Shown here: in pieces, positions 48,453 through 59,900 of the stretch
Numbering within the stretch: position 1 is the first letter of the stretch
Layout: each line of letters begins with the position of its first letter
From: Polytrichum commune
Lineage: Eukaryota > Streptophyta > Polytrichopsida > Polytrichales > Polytrichaceae
DNA: 64,000 nt
Reading direction: 5' to 3'
Assembly: GCA_950295325.1 (NCBI GenBank)
Contig: OX485804.1
Location: 6,078,001-6,142,000 of the forward strand
Translations under genes and position numbers: made by a program
The notes under the pieces: model-generated
Database searches by the model: none
What the model saw: only the letters and a program-made list of their open reading frames with translations
Told to the model about the DNA's origin: nothing

Positions 48453-48720
48453 ATCAAGCAGGATTTACGATGAAGATGAAGGTGTTGTAATTTCGCGTCG
48501 CGAAGCATTGATCCGTGTAGAGAATGAGCAAACAAGTACTCAATTACTTGAATCCAAGGCCATGCAGGAGTTGAAGTATCCGAGGGAGCAGCTTCCTGTT
48601 TTGGGAAATTTTGGCTTCCAGGAATCTTGAGAGGTTATGGGCATTCTTGCACAAACTTGATGAACTCAAACTCAAGGGGAGGGAGAGGTAACTTCAAGAT
48701 TTCTCGAGAAGATTCGAAAA
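48453..48720 (+). pseudogene. Exon-like relic of unknown gene
   Basis: After an acceptor-like TGATCAAGCAG, a frame without an ATG reads RIYDEDEGVVISRREALIRV, then ENEQTSTQLLESKAM and LKYPREQLPVL before a stop. In the next frame ASRNLERLWAFLHKLDELKL and KGRER follow to another stop. Composition is protein-like (charged, helix-prone), and joining the two blocks needs a frameshift. I do not recognise the family. It could be the decayed 3' end of a gene. Confidence 0.
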
Positions 48721-48784
48721 TGTAACCAGCACATGTGTAATGTTTTGAAGCTTAGTGGATCGCCTTCTCGGGCACTCTAGGGTT

Positions 48785-49419
48785 TGGTAGAGATTTCTGT
48801 TTTCGAAAATGTCCTTGTATCTCTGTATCGAGCACATGTGTCATAGATGGTGTAGATGGCCATTTCCTTTGTCTCAATATAGAGAAATGTCTATGTATCT
48901 TTGTATCGTGCATATGTGTCATTGCTCTGTCATGGTACACATGGCCATGTATGTATCTCAGTATCATCTCTGTCATGGTACACATGGTGTCTGGAAGTCT
49001 ACGTTAATGTAATTTGCAGTCTTCTGCTCTGTGCATGCATAATTGTTCAGGGGATCCAAATTCCTACTACGAACGTGGTCGAAGACCTCTCTTGACACCC
49101 AACTCGGTAGACATCTCTGTTTTTGAAAATATCCTTGTATCTCTGCATTAAGCACATGTATTATAGATGATACAGATGGACATTTCCCTTGTCTTGATAC
49201 AGAGAAATGGCCATGTATCTCTGTTTATCGAGAACATGTGTTATTGCTTTGTCATGATACACATGGCCATGTATTATCTCTGTCATGATACACTTCGTGC
49301 CTGAAATCCTAGGGCAATGTAATTTGCAATGTTTCGCTCTGGCAGCTGAGTTGATGAGGATAATTGTTCAGGGGATTCAAATACTTATTATGTAGTCGAA
49401 GACCTCTCTTAACACTGAC
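48785..49419. repeat. Tandem duplication of a 0.32-kb unit
   Basis: Copy 1 (48785-49105) and copy 2 (49106-49419) start GGTAGA(G/C)ATCT..TGTTTT..GAAAAT and share CCTTGTATCTCTG, GTCATG(G/A)TACACATGGCCAT, TAATTGTTCAGGGGAT and TCGAAGACCTCTCTT(G/A)ACAC. Identity is about 85 percent by eye. No ORF spans both copies. Confidence 0.
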
Positions 49420-50955
49420 GGTATTAGGCATGCTCGCAGAGCAGGTTTCGGACATAGAGAAGAAATGGCAAACAAAATCGTTTAGTGTCCTTTACAATTG
49501 CACTGGGAGCGGCAACCGAAGTAATGGCTGCTTACCCGTTGTATTGACTGAATTGGCAGCTTCAAGGTAAACACTAATGCGCAGTTACGACGCGGAGTTA
49601 GAGCTGCGAGCCATTCGAAGGCATTAAGTAACCACTACTGTTTCTTCTTCATCTTTTGAGTGCTTGATCTATTTAGGGGAAGCAGGTACGCGTCCAAACT
49701 CACTGTTTGTCCCACACATCGATGGACATGGAGAATGTGTTGAAAGAAAGATGACTCTGAGGTTGCCACCGGTTTTGAATTTTGGTTTTGCTTCATCTTC
49801 AAGGTGTTCTAAGTCTATATGTAATCCCGAAACAGGCATTACGAGAATTAGAGGCCCCCCAAGACTATTGCTTCCTCACAAAGATGAACACCTTGAACGT
49901 ACACGGACCAGCCGGTTTGCACCTATCTCCCCAAGACCTATCTCCTCAAGGACAAGCCCCTAGGTTCCGGTTCACCCGAATACCCCCACTATGATTGGAA
50001 TGGAAATCAAGCTCTAGGAGTGTACAATGTGCTGACGTTTGTATAGGACTCATAGCTGTTTCGTCACAATCGTTGAGAAAAGCAGTCACAATTGGGAGAT
50101 GAAATTCATCACGTACTGTGTTTCGGTCCGAGAAATCGACAGTGTAACCCCACATGCTGTAGCAAGGCTTGACAAACTACAGGAGTCTAGGCTGTTTTTG
50201 GCTGTTTCTTGAAAATTATTGGAAGTTGTATTAATCTCAGCGAGAAACTTTCAGCTCAAAAACGACATTTGTATAATTGAATCCAGTGTTCCTGCGAGGA
50301 CCTTCTCTTCACCATCTAGCTCTGCCGATGCATTGCTTCTGTGCACACCCATGTATAAGCTTCATACAAATTATAAATATAGCAATTTTGCAGATTTTTG
50401 ACAGAACTATGCGCACATTGAAGCACACCGGTCTCCAAAGGAAGAGTAACATCATTTTCAAGGCGTCCAAACGTCCGTGGCCCAGACCCTGTTCTTGTGG
50501 CCATGGAAGCTACACTACTGTGTGGAATCTGGAGTAAACTCAGGTCATGGATTGTACCGTTGAGTTCTCGTGCTTGATTCTCACGTACCTACATTATGCT
50601 GGAAGGGAGATAGGTGCACAAACCTATATATATCTGTTGCTTCGATGTGATAGGATATCTCAAAATAGCAATTCCAGTGTCTGTTTCGAGTACGAATAAC
50701 CAGTGGCAAAACAACCTTTGCAAACCTTTCGACTTGACATTAATATAAACCAATTCCCCACTGTAGTGTTATTTGGTGTTCCTTTCAAAGGAAAGGATAA
50801 AATTACTCTTGAAAATGTTCATCACATCAGGGTTGATAACTTTGTCAAGAGGGGACTCTAGAGTACCTCTGCAATGCAATCTCTTACACGCAAACTCTTT
50901 CTTCGTCTTAGAATTCCACAAATGAAGTCTCGACGAGAGCAGCAATGATAGCCCA

Positions 50956-51010
50956 GCCACACCGGGGGGGCCCCGCACCGGCCGGGCTGGCTGGACCCCC
51001 CGGTGTGGCC
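50956..51010. repeat. GC-rich palindrome (hairpin)
   Basis: The left arm AGCCACACCGGGGGGGCC and the right arm GGACCCCCCGGTGTGGCC are reverse complements at 16 of 18 positions. The loop of about 20 bases is also GC-rich and contains CCGGCC. It stands out from the AT-rich surroundings and lies about 0.5 kb upstream of the propeller gene start. Confidence 0.
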
Positions 51011-51179
51011 ACTGTAATCACCTGCTTCCCAAGTTTCTGGGATACGCTTTTTGCCAACTGTGACAGCCACTTATCCACAGCATGTGTACGTACAGATAAG
51101 AAGGGCAGAAGGATCAACGGTTTGCAAAATTGGTGCAAAGTGACGATGAGCTACTTAATACTTTGACATCGGCACAGCT

Positions 51180-51185
51180 CACGTG
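51180..51185. promoter_or_regulatory. G-box (CACGTG), promoter of the propeller gene
   Basis: A CACGTG palindrome about 300 bases before the start codon at 51484. With the second copy at 51258 it suggests control by bZIP or bHLH factors (light, ABA or stress type); this is inferred from the motif alone. Confidence 0.
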
Positions 51186-51257
51186 TGCATTGAGAACAGA
51201 GCCTTCGCAACTTGCACACAGTATTATTGGAAAGCTCAAAGGATCTTCGGGGGTGCG

Positions 51258-51263
51258 CACGTG
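51258..51263. promoter_or_regulatory. Second G-box (CACGTG)
   Basis: In the context GCGCACGTGGAA, about 220 bases before the start codon and 78 bases from the first G-box. Confidence 0.
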
Positions 51264-51397
51264 GAATTGGAATTGCAAAGCATTTAGAGCACTTAGCAGC
51301 CCACCGTTGGAATCTCTGCTACCTACAGAGCTACCCTCATCGGCGAAGGACTCGTGCATGCCTGCACTGTGTACTGACCCATCATCTCCACGATGCT

Positions 51398-51406
51398 TTA
51401 TATGGA
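51398..51406 (+). promoter_or_regulatory. TATA-like motif
   Basis: TTTATATGG lies about 80 bases upstream of the chosen ATG, downstream of both G-boxes, a position compatible with a TATA box and a short leader. Confidence 0.
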
Positions 51407-51483
51407 AACTCATAAGTTTCCACATGCCATCATTATGTGCTGAAGGAATGGATAGGTAGCCCGAGAGTTGATCACATTTTGCA

Positions 51484-54400
51484 ATGAGATTAGAAGCGAT
51501 GGCAATGTGGATTTGTGCTGCGCTGTTGGTGGTCGGAATTCAATTCACAGGTGCTGCAGATGTGGGAGGCACGATTGGGTTTTCGACGTTGGGTCGACTG
51601 AACTTCGATTTCGACGTATACACTCTCTTATTGCCGAAGATCGAGGTGTTGCTGGCGGATGAGTGGGTTTTGGAGGAGACGCGCGTGACGTTAGGAGAAT
51701 CCGTGAACTACAATGCGCAGCTGGTGGAGGTCCAGTGGGGCAATTCAGCCGTTGTGGAGAGGTTAAAAAGCCACGGACACACTCTAGAAGGCGTGGGCGG
51801 ATCGGAGGCACTCGAGCTCCTCCTTTACGTCTCCGAGGTTGAAGGCAGCCCGCAATTGTATCTCGACATCCCAATGCAAGCTAATGGTGAAATTCTCGCT
51901 TCCATTCGCATTGTTTGTCCCAATGTGAGAAGGGTTTTTATTCGCCTTGTTGTCTGCATGCGAGATGGGTATTACATCTCACCGTTTCCATTCGCCTTGT
52001 TGTCTCCATGTGAGATGGGGATTACATCTTACCGCTTTCATTCGTCTTGTTGGTCCCAATGTGATATGGGTATATGGGGTTTTGGCAGTAGAAGCGGAGA
52101 AAGAGACAGGCTCACTTTCTTCACGACGTGGGTCTCTTGTTTTTTCCTCCTTTCGTTAAATCACAAGTTTGCACGTAAACCAACATTTGGCCTGTAGCGA
52201 GTAGGGGAATTGACTCCCAAGTAGGTTAGTCTTCGTAACAATTATGCGCTTGAGAAATGGATTATGGAATGCAGTTATGTGCACACATATTAGTGAGCAG
52301 CATTTTTCAAGAGGACTTCTCCTTCGCACATGTGCAATCATCACAAGTTTGCGGGGGAACACTTCACTTCTGTCATGACGTGGATCTCTTGTTTTTTCCT
52401 TCCCCCTTTGCGAAATCACACTGACATGGAAGAGGTACAAGTGCGAATAAACCAATTTTCGAAAGGCGACTCAACATCCGGTTTGTGCACCTTAACCTCA
52501 TTGCTTCTTGTCGGAGTTGACAGGCGTGAAGAGAATTCGGCCTATTGCACTCCGAGAACCAGACCTCAGGAATGCTGCACCGAAGATTTTTCTCAATGAC
52601 AAGCCATCAATGAACGGCGATATTATCATATTTGTCTCCACTGAAGAAGACGTTGGAATTCGTGTCCAGGGTTGGAATGCCATCTTCTCTTTGAATTTGA
52701 AAACCTCTGTCATCAAGCGCCTCACTCCACCAGGAATCACCGATTATAGCCCTGCTGTTTCGCCCTCTGGTACTCACCTTCACCAATTAGTTGATTTTTT
52801 GTTAGCATTTTCACCTATAAAATAGTTTGTTCGATGTCCCAAAGTTCAGGCAGCTGTTGCTTTGAGCTGACAGAGAGGTACTGGGTGTACAGGTAAATGG
52901 GTTGCGGTGGGCTCCAACGAAGGGCGAGGTTGGAAACGAGAAGATGGAGCACTGAACCTAGATCTTTATGTGTTCAAAGCAGAGGATGGCTCTCAAAGGC
53001 GAATGGTTGTCAAGAACATAGGTTGGCCTGCCTGGGCGGATGAGAGCACCGTGTATTTTCACCGCCTGGCTGAGGATGGGTGGTGGAGCATATTCAAGGT
53101 CAACGTGTCTGACACCAGTGCTGATCAAGGTGGAATCTCATCCATTGCAGCTGATGTGCATCTGATTCTCCTCTTTCTCTCAAACTGTTGTTGCAAACAT
53201 TAAATCTAGATGGCGTATAGAAGTGACAGGAAAACATGTAGCTCATGGTCATCACCTTGCAATGGTTCTCATGTAGGGTTTTTGGAATACTTTGGTAATG
53301 GCGTGTTGTAAAGCTGGGGGTGAGGCTGTTGGAATCATGTAAAGATGAAGCTTAAAGAGAATTACAAAATGTGGGTGTAGTACTTATTGGGTCATTCTAT
53401 GGCTGGGAAAATGCAGAAGCAGAGAGGGTAACGCCTCCAGGGGTGCATGCCTTCACTCCAGCAGCTTCTAGGTGCAGAAAGTGGATTGCAGTTGCGACGC
53501 GCAGAACTTCGTATCGCCATATTGAGATTTTTGATCTGCAAACAAGGAAGTTTATCCCTGTGACAGCGTCCATCCACCCTGACACAAACCACTACAATCC
53601 CTTCATTTCTCCTAGCTCAAAAAAAATTGGATATCACAGGTGCCGAGGAGTTGATCTGGATGCTGACACCATCATCAACCCCCGGCTAGAGTATCAAAAG
53701 TCACCAATTGCAGGTGTTTCGCTATATCGAATACAAGGGAGTTTTCCTGTGATGTCACCACATGAGTCACTGGTTGCATTTGTGAACAGCCCCAATGATT
53801 CTGCAAGTATGCTCATGATGAATTTGGATGGCTCCCAAAAACATCCGGTTTACAATCTGAGTGTCTTTGGAACTAACTGGAGTCCCACAGAGAAGGGGAT
53901 TGTGTATGGGTCGCAGGGGCCAATATTTAAAAGTGTGAAGACTTCTGTGCACATTGTAGCCATCCAGAATGCTGATACTACAGATTTGAATGCCAAGGGG
54001 GCGAGTTCATCGTACACGTTCTTGACGAAAAAGGGAACAGGAAACAATGCATTTCCAACAGCTTCCCCTGATGGCAAGTACATCGTATTTCGTTCTGGTA
54101 GGTCTGGTTTCAAAAATCTCTATATTATGGATGCTGAAGGTGGGGAGGAGAAGTATTTGCGGCAACTTACCGAAGGACCTTGGAGGGATACCATGCCTGC
54201 ATGGTCTCCTGACAATGAATGGATTGCATTTTCATCCAATCGCTTGCACCCAAAAGGTATGTAATGCACATTGACTGTTCTGATGATGGTGAGATCTCTA
54301 GTTTTATTTTATTTTCTTGACTAAGCTGTGTTTGTGTTTGAGAACGGCACTGGATGCACACTTGAATCATGAAATGGTTTTTGACATCCTATGTAAAAAA

Positions 54401-55449
54401 TGTTGATGTTTTCCCAAGAAGTAGTTGATGGAGCTATTTGTATATTTTTAGGATACCTACCATCTGTCACTAAACACCACCTAATTTTCCAATGTTCTTA
54501 CCTTAGAGGCACTTTACACTAGAGCTTTTGGGCCCTTTATCATTGAAATCAAAATTCTTCCACTGGTGGGAAATGCCAAGATCTTCCCACTTCATTTTAT
54601 AGTAGAGCTTGAGGGACTAAGTCACCAAGGAAGTTGGAATGATGAATATCCTACATGGAGCCATACATGGCATGCAATGGATAATGTTGATTCATGATCT
54701 ACCAGACTTTGCGTTAAGAGGTGGGTCTAACCCAAAACCAGGAGACCATGACACTTCAACATCTCAAAACGCTTGATTTGTTAGAACTTATTATGTAGAA
54801 GGGCCCACATGAGTAGGATGATAATGAAATGGCGTTTGGTTGAGAGCCTGCTAACATTTGCCTCACACTAGACTTGAAGGCCTGTGACCACTAAAAATTT
54901 AGTTATCATGGTATGTCCTTTGGATGAGTTTTAAGGGCCCTCACAAGTTTATGATCATGGCCCTTGGTTATATTTCATAGTGTCTTTTGTCCGATACATT
55001 ATATTTGTGCAGGTGAGAGATCATTTTCACTCTACCTCATCCGGCCCAATGGAACCGACCTTCACATGATCCTATACACTGGAATCGGTGGCCTTGCCAT
55101 GCACCCTTGTTTCAGCCCCGACGGGACAAAGATTGTGTTTGTGTCCAACTACGCAGGAGTGTCAGCAGAGCCAATTGCTTATCCGCATGCATACATGCCA
55201 GCTGGTACTATTTTTGTCATCAATGTTGATGGGACGGGGCTTACAAGGATGACACACAATCCCTATGAAGATGGGACTCCCACATGGGGACGGCTGCCTC
55301 TATCAAAATTAGATGTCTCCACGGAAGGTGAGAGAAGTGCTTGTGATTTTGAAGATGTGTGGTTCCTCAATAATCCCTTGGTGAAAGCCCGGCCTGGCCT
55401 TTGTCCACATATGCAACCTTCTGCTCACACAACTGATAGCGTTCTCTAG
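51484..55449 (+). CDS. Secreted TolB/DPP6-N-terminal-like beta-propeller protein
   Basis: Resembles the Arabidopsis AT1G21670/AT1G21680 family (annotated DPP6 N-terminal domain-like); the molecular function is unknown. Exon model: 51484-51886, 52524-52769, 52893-53129, 53417-54256, 55013-55449; phases are consistent and the product is 720 aa. The N-terminus (M-A-M-W-I-C-A-A-L-L-V-V-G) looks like a signal peptide; ATGs at 51499 and 51505 could also start it. The mature part opens with GTIGFSTLGR..FDFDVY, a family signature. PD40-type blades recur: YSPAVSPSG, FTPAAS, YNPFISPSS, FPVMSPHE, AFPTASPDGKYIVFRSGR, TMPAWSPDNEWIAFSSNR, HPCFSPDGTKIVFVSNYAG, then YEDGTPTW near the C-terminus. No Ser hydrolase domain follows, so it is a propeller rather than a peptidase. 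The exon 1 donor is uncertain: 51924 paired with an acceptor at 52517 also keeps frame. The exon 3 donor is inferred. The last intron holds a MITE. Confidence 0.
51905..52078 (+). repeat. 50-bp tandem repeat inside intron 1 of the propeller gene
   Basis: Units start TTCGC(C/A)TTGTTGTC at 51905 (partial), 51941, 51991 and 52041 (partial). The two complete units are exactly 50 bp. Each carries a (C)AATGTGAGA or ATGTGAGATGGG-type word that resembles a 5' splice site, and the first unit contains the alternative donor at 51925. Confidence 0.
54504..54990. mobile_element. Family B MITE inside intron 4 of the propeller gene
   Basis: Starts AGAGGCACTTTACACTAGAG, contains GGGCCC words, CATGGCATGCAATGGAT and GGAGACCATG..CACT as in the 21.2-kb copy, and ends near ATGATCATGGCCCTTGGTTA. 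It makes up most of the 756-base intron 54257-55012 and stops just upstream of the branch-point/acceptor region. Confidence 0.
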
Positions 55450-56942
55450 ATATGAAAAACGTCATCTTGTCATTAATGCCATGATGCTCAAAGGAGAAAG
55501 GTAAAGTCACATTCTAGATAAACCTGGGGTTAGGTGCAAATTTTACTGGAGTTGGTGTGTGTGTGTATATATATATACACAGTATGTATGATAAGTGCAT
55601 GTTGATGGCAAATGTCAATAATATCAAATTCTGTAATAATATAAATGTGTTTTCTTTCCAACATCTGTAGGATAGTCCAACATCTGAAGCTCAGAGCCTG
55701 TCCACGTAAAAGAGAGGGTAATTTGTATTCATTTGTAACTGAGGTGGCTGCAAAAGTAAGATTTCTAGTTGTGTTCAGATGGTGATGTTTGCATGCAGAT
55801 CAATCTTTGGTATATCGTACTGCTTACACTAAATTCACAGATTAGGCTCAGATCTCAAGCAATACTCCAGTAATGAACGACTGAATCTACACATTAAATT
55901 TGATGCAAATTTTAGTATATCAAATTGAAGGGAGTATCCTCTACATTTGCATCTGTTCTTCAAATTCTGAAAGCTGAAATTACTGTTTTCATGATACACA
56001 ATTGCTAACCAGATGAGGCATTTCCTGAGCTGATTGTCAAAGTTGTCCATGGAGTTGGAAGTGCCTGCATTACTAAGGGTATTTACTGTACCTTATGTCA
56101 CAACTTATGCTACACCACTGTCTTCATTGGTATATATCACACCACCGTGGTGACAGAAATGTTGTAATCAATGACCAAGTTGGTAGGTGTGTGTTGCCAG
56201 AAGAGATCTTAGAAATGACGCATGCTGGTTACACAGCATCTGCTTGGGTGATGGACAACTTGAAATGGTCCTCATCTTCACAAACAAGTAGAGAAATGCA
56301 TTATTTGCATATTGGTTATCATTTCAAGTCCGCTAGCAATGTACCATGATCATTTAAAATAAAGTTGTATCTCACTCTGTCAATTGTATGCTTACTAGTG
56401 TGAGCCAAAAGTGCATGTTGCACATATGGCACAAATAAAAAGCATTTTCTGGCTGTAAATCACCAAATTCTCTTCAAAGGTGAGACAAGAGAAGAGGTTG
56501 TAAATGTCGAGGTAAAATATCCAGTTAAAAAAATTGATCATGTCAAAAGTTAGCTCAGCCACAATCTGCTTTACTATGAATAGAATGAGATGTTGAGGGC
56601 CAATATTCATTGTGGTACAATCCATCTAGCAAATACACCGACCACATTTGGTCACCTGCCAGTGAACATACAAGGTCCATATCCCTACACAGATTAATTT
56701 CAAAAGTAGTAACTAATAGACTACATAGAAAAGCAAGGGTAAAAACAAGGTAGATTGTGTCGGTTTCGACATAAAATCTGGAAGAATGATAAGTTTGTTT
56801 GCACAACACCTTTCTACTAAGATACTTGGCACACCGAATTGAATGCTCGTATCGTCCTTTCTACCGCTCATTAATACCACTCCAAGTCTACATTAAAACT
56901 AAGGAAGTCTACTCCTAATAACAAAAATTTGCCGCAAAATAG
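55450..56942. other. Region between two convergent genes
   Basis: Holds the 3' untranslated and downstream sequences of the propeller gene (plus) and the ubiquitin protease gene (minus). A GT/AT microsatellite lies at about 55557-55580. No further gene is supported. Confidence 0.
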
Positions 56943-59900
56943 CTAGCCTCCTCTCTCATCGGCACTGAGGCTCTTTACACCTGCTTGCCTTGCTGCCCTG
57001 GTCCGGATATCATCAATAGCTCTTTGCTTGGACGCCAGTATAGCTTGAAAAGGATTGGCCAATCCAGCACCATCCGAGAAAGAAGTATGCTTGTCGCTAT
57101 TTCGCACCTTCTTCACTTTGCCTCGATCATACTCTTCATCCCTGCCAAATATGGTATGGTCGTTGGACTAAACGCATCAGGCACAGGAGAATGCAGAACT
57201 GATCCATAATCCTTAGCTTCTTATCTTACCGAACAAAAACAATACAAAGCAAATTGCTTGCCACATGATCTGCACATACCATGAGTCAAGTTTGGGCACC
57301 ACAGTCTTGTCACTTCGCAGCAGCAACTCAATATCCTTCAATTCTCCATTACCATTGGTCTCTGCCTCACCCCACCTAGGAACTGCAAAGATAATCAGGA
57401 TGTTAGTGGGCCAATTCCATCCTTGCCTTTCAGCACCTATGATCACCTTACTTCCTTTCTTCTCCTTCCTTAACCTTCTTAGTTTTTGTACAATGTCAAT
57501 TCAAATGCTTTTGATACAGTTCTCCACACAACATGGCCATATGTTGGGAATATCCCGTGAAGGCTAATGATATCAATCTCAACTTCTACCTTGAAACACA
57601 ATTATTGAAATCTCATCCCTCTTGAGCATGTTTTAAAAGGAAAAGTAGGGAAAGTCTATGATGCCTTTTAGTGACAAAGATGTGAGGTCAAACATGTTAA
57701 TACAATAATATCCCCACTGTATCCCAATAAAGCTGACACGCTTAAAAGTTCAGCAGCAAGCTTGCCTTCAAAGCCATACAGCCCATCCGAGTGCAAGTGA
57801 ATGGAGCTTTTGCCATTCCCCCTTTTTTCGTTGTCCTGATGTGAAATTGGGCTGGCTGCCAATCCATTTCTTTCTTCATGTAGCAGGTCACCATCACTCT
57901 TAACAGTTTTCATAGAGTCTACTGTACCATTCGATTGCTGTCCATCCTCCCTGTCATGACCATTCTCATCTTTGGTACTTGAACTCGACCCACCTGCAAG
58001 ACAAGCCTCATCGACCTGCATTCTCTCTCTGAAGAGAACGGTGGGTTCAACTCCAGAAGAGTGACCATTGGAAGCTTGCGCAGTATCTTGGTATGCTACA
58101 GATTTATGTTTCTTGTTTGTCCCACAACCCTCCACTACACAGCAAGCCCTCTTTCCACAGCTACTTGACCCATTTGAGAGGCCATCCTCAACCTGCCCTT
58201 GGTGTCTTTTACCAGCTACCCTCTTTCGATCCCTCTGGATAGGCAAAGATCTAGCCATAAAGTAGCGACGGGTATGAGGCATAGCATACAGGAGCCGCAT
58301 GTAACTATGTGGCGCATTACTATTGAACTTCTTGTGGGCATCATCTTCCCAGTCACATTCTTCATCACCGCTGGTACTGCAATTCATCACCCCATTCTCC
58401 ACTTTACCACCTTCTTTGACCAACTCCCCTCCATTTCCAAGGCTCTTTGACACAACTACATCACCAGCCTTGACTGTGATCTTATCTGCAACCTTCAAGC
58501 TTTCATCAACAACTACTGATGATCTTAATGCAGGTTCAGACTTAGAGAGGTCTGGAGTCACCAAACTTTCCGTTGCACATACTGGGTTATCCCTCACTGA
58601 GGGTTCAGATCCAACCTTTGTACGAGAAGATTCACTGGCCCCATCACCCTTCATGGTCTTAAATGTTGAAGGTCCGCTCTTTGTCCCACTGGGCACAACC
58701 GCAACAGCGTTGGATGCAACCACCTCGCCCACAGGAATTTTACTTGCCTCAATAGGTCCATCAGTCTGACCAGTAAGGTTGCCTGAACCATTGGAGGTGT
58801 CAATTGTTGTGTCGCCTGTTGGGGACATCTGCTAGAGTCAATAGAAATTATCAGCAAGGCATTCAAAAACATGAGATGTGTCAAAACTTTGGACAAGGTG
58901 AAAATGGTCACTGGCAACCTGAAGTCAATTAAGTTTCACCAATTCATACATTTGCAGGCTGCTACCTGAGAATTACCCGCAGGTCTCACACTTGGGCAAC
59001 AAACGGTTGTTGCTGTGATTCCTCCCCGTTCTGCAGCATTTCGAACATGCCCATTAGAATACACATGAGCACCAGAAGCAGCCCCCTCACGTGACCCTTG
59101 GCACCCATTGCTTTCAAGATCATCAGCACTAGTGTCCACATCATCGGCAGCTTCACCAGCCCCATCTGATAGTAGTCGTTTGCAAGCTGGTAGAGAATTG
59201 GGCAAAGATTGCTCCCGACCAGAGGATGATCGACTGGCTGAATCTCGAATGTAGAATAGAATGTATGCTTTCTGATCTAGTACTGTTTTCTCACTAACTT
59301 GTTTCACCTGCAGCAGCCAAACCACGGTGAGCCTAGAAAAGAGCGTCCCAAATATGCATAGTTCAGCAATGAGAGAGATTGCATGTTCCCTCCTGATCCA
59401 GGCTGTGATCAGGTAGCTGATCTATGCAGAACTAGAGAAGGAACTACAGTGAAGTTCGACTAGAAAGGTAACACAGGTCTATATTTCCAGAGGCATGCTT
59501 CTTGCAAAGACAAGGTGAAAAGACATACCCGACTGTCATCAAGAGCATGCCACATATCACCCCCCGTTCGCACAAAGCAGTAGTAGTGCCCTGAATGTGT
59601 AGACCAGCCAGCATGCACCAGCACGGCATACAAGGAATACTTTGCATCACTATCCTGCACCCTCACCAGACAAATGTTACTCTGGGACTAAGTACAAGAA
59701 AGTAAATGTGCACAAAGCCCCCCAATAAGAAAATGGCCAACTACTGGAACACAAGAAATACCTGTGGATTGCTGATGTATGGTTTCATGTCCAGCGTTCG
59801 CCCAAACTCAATCTTCTTATCAATTTTCCCTCCAGAACTCCCTGTACCACTAAATCTCTTGAACTGCACAGTGAGAATATTAGGGGATTTATCGATAGTG

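Larger units (their letters stand above)
49420..51483. other. Upstream region of the propeller gene
   Basis: Scattered ORFs of up to about 100 codons occur near 49.6-50.0 kb, but frames change and no domain is visible. The region holds a GC-rich palindrome at 50.96 kb, and its last 300 bases look like a promoter with two G-boxes and a TATA-like motif. Confidence 0.

Noticed and set aside
51545-51874. Minus-strand ORF of 109 codons over exon 1 of the propeller gene
   Set aside because: Opposite-strand shadow of a recognised exon, Pro/Arg-rich with no similarity.
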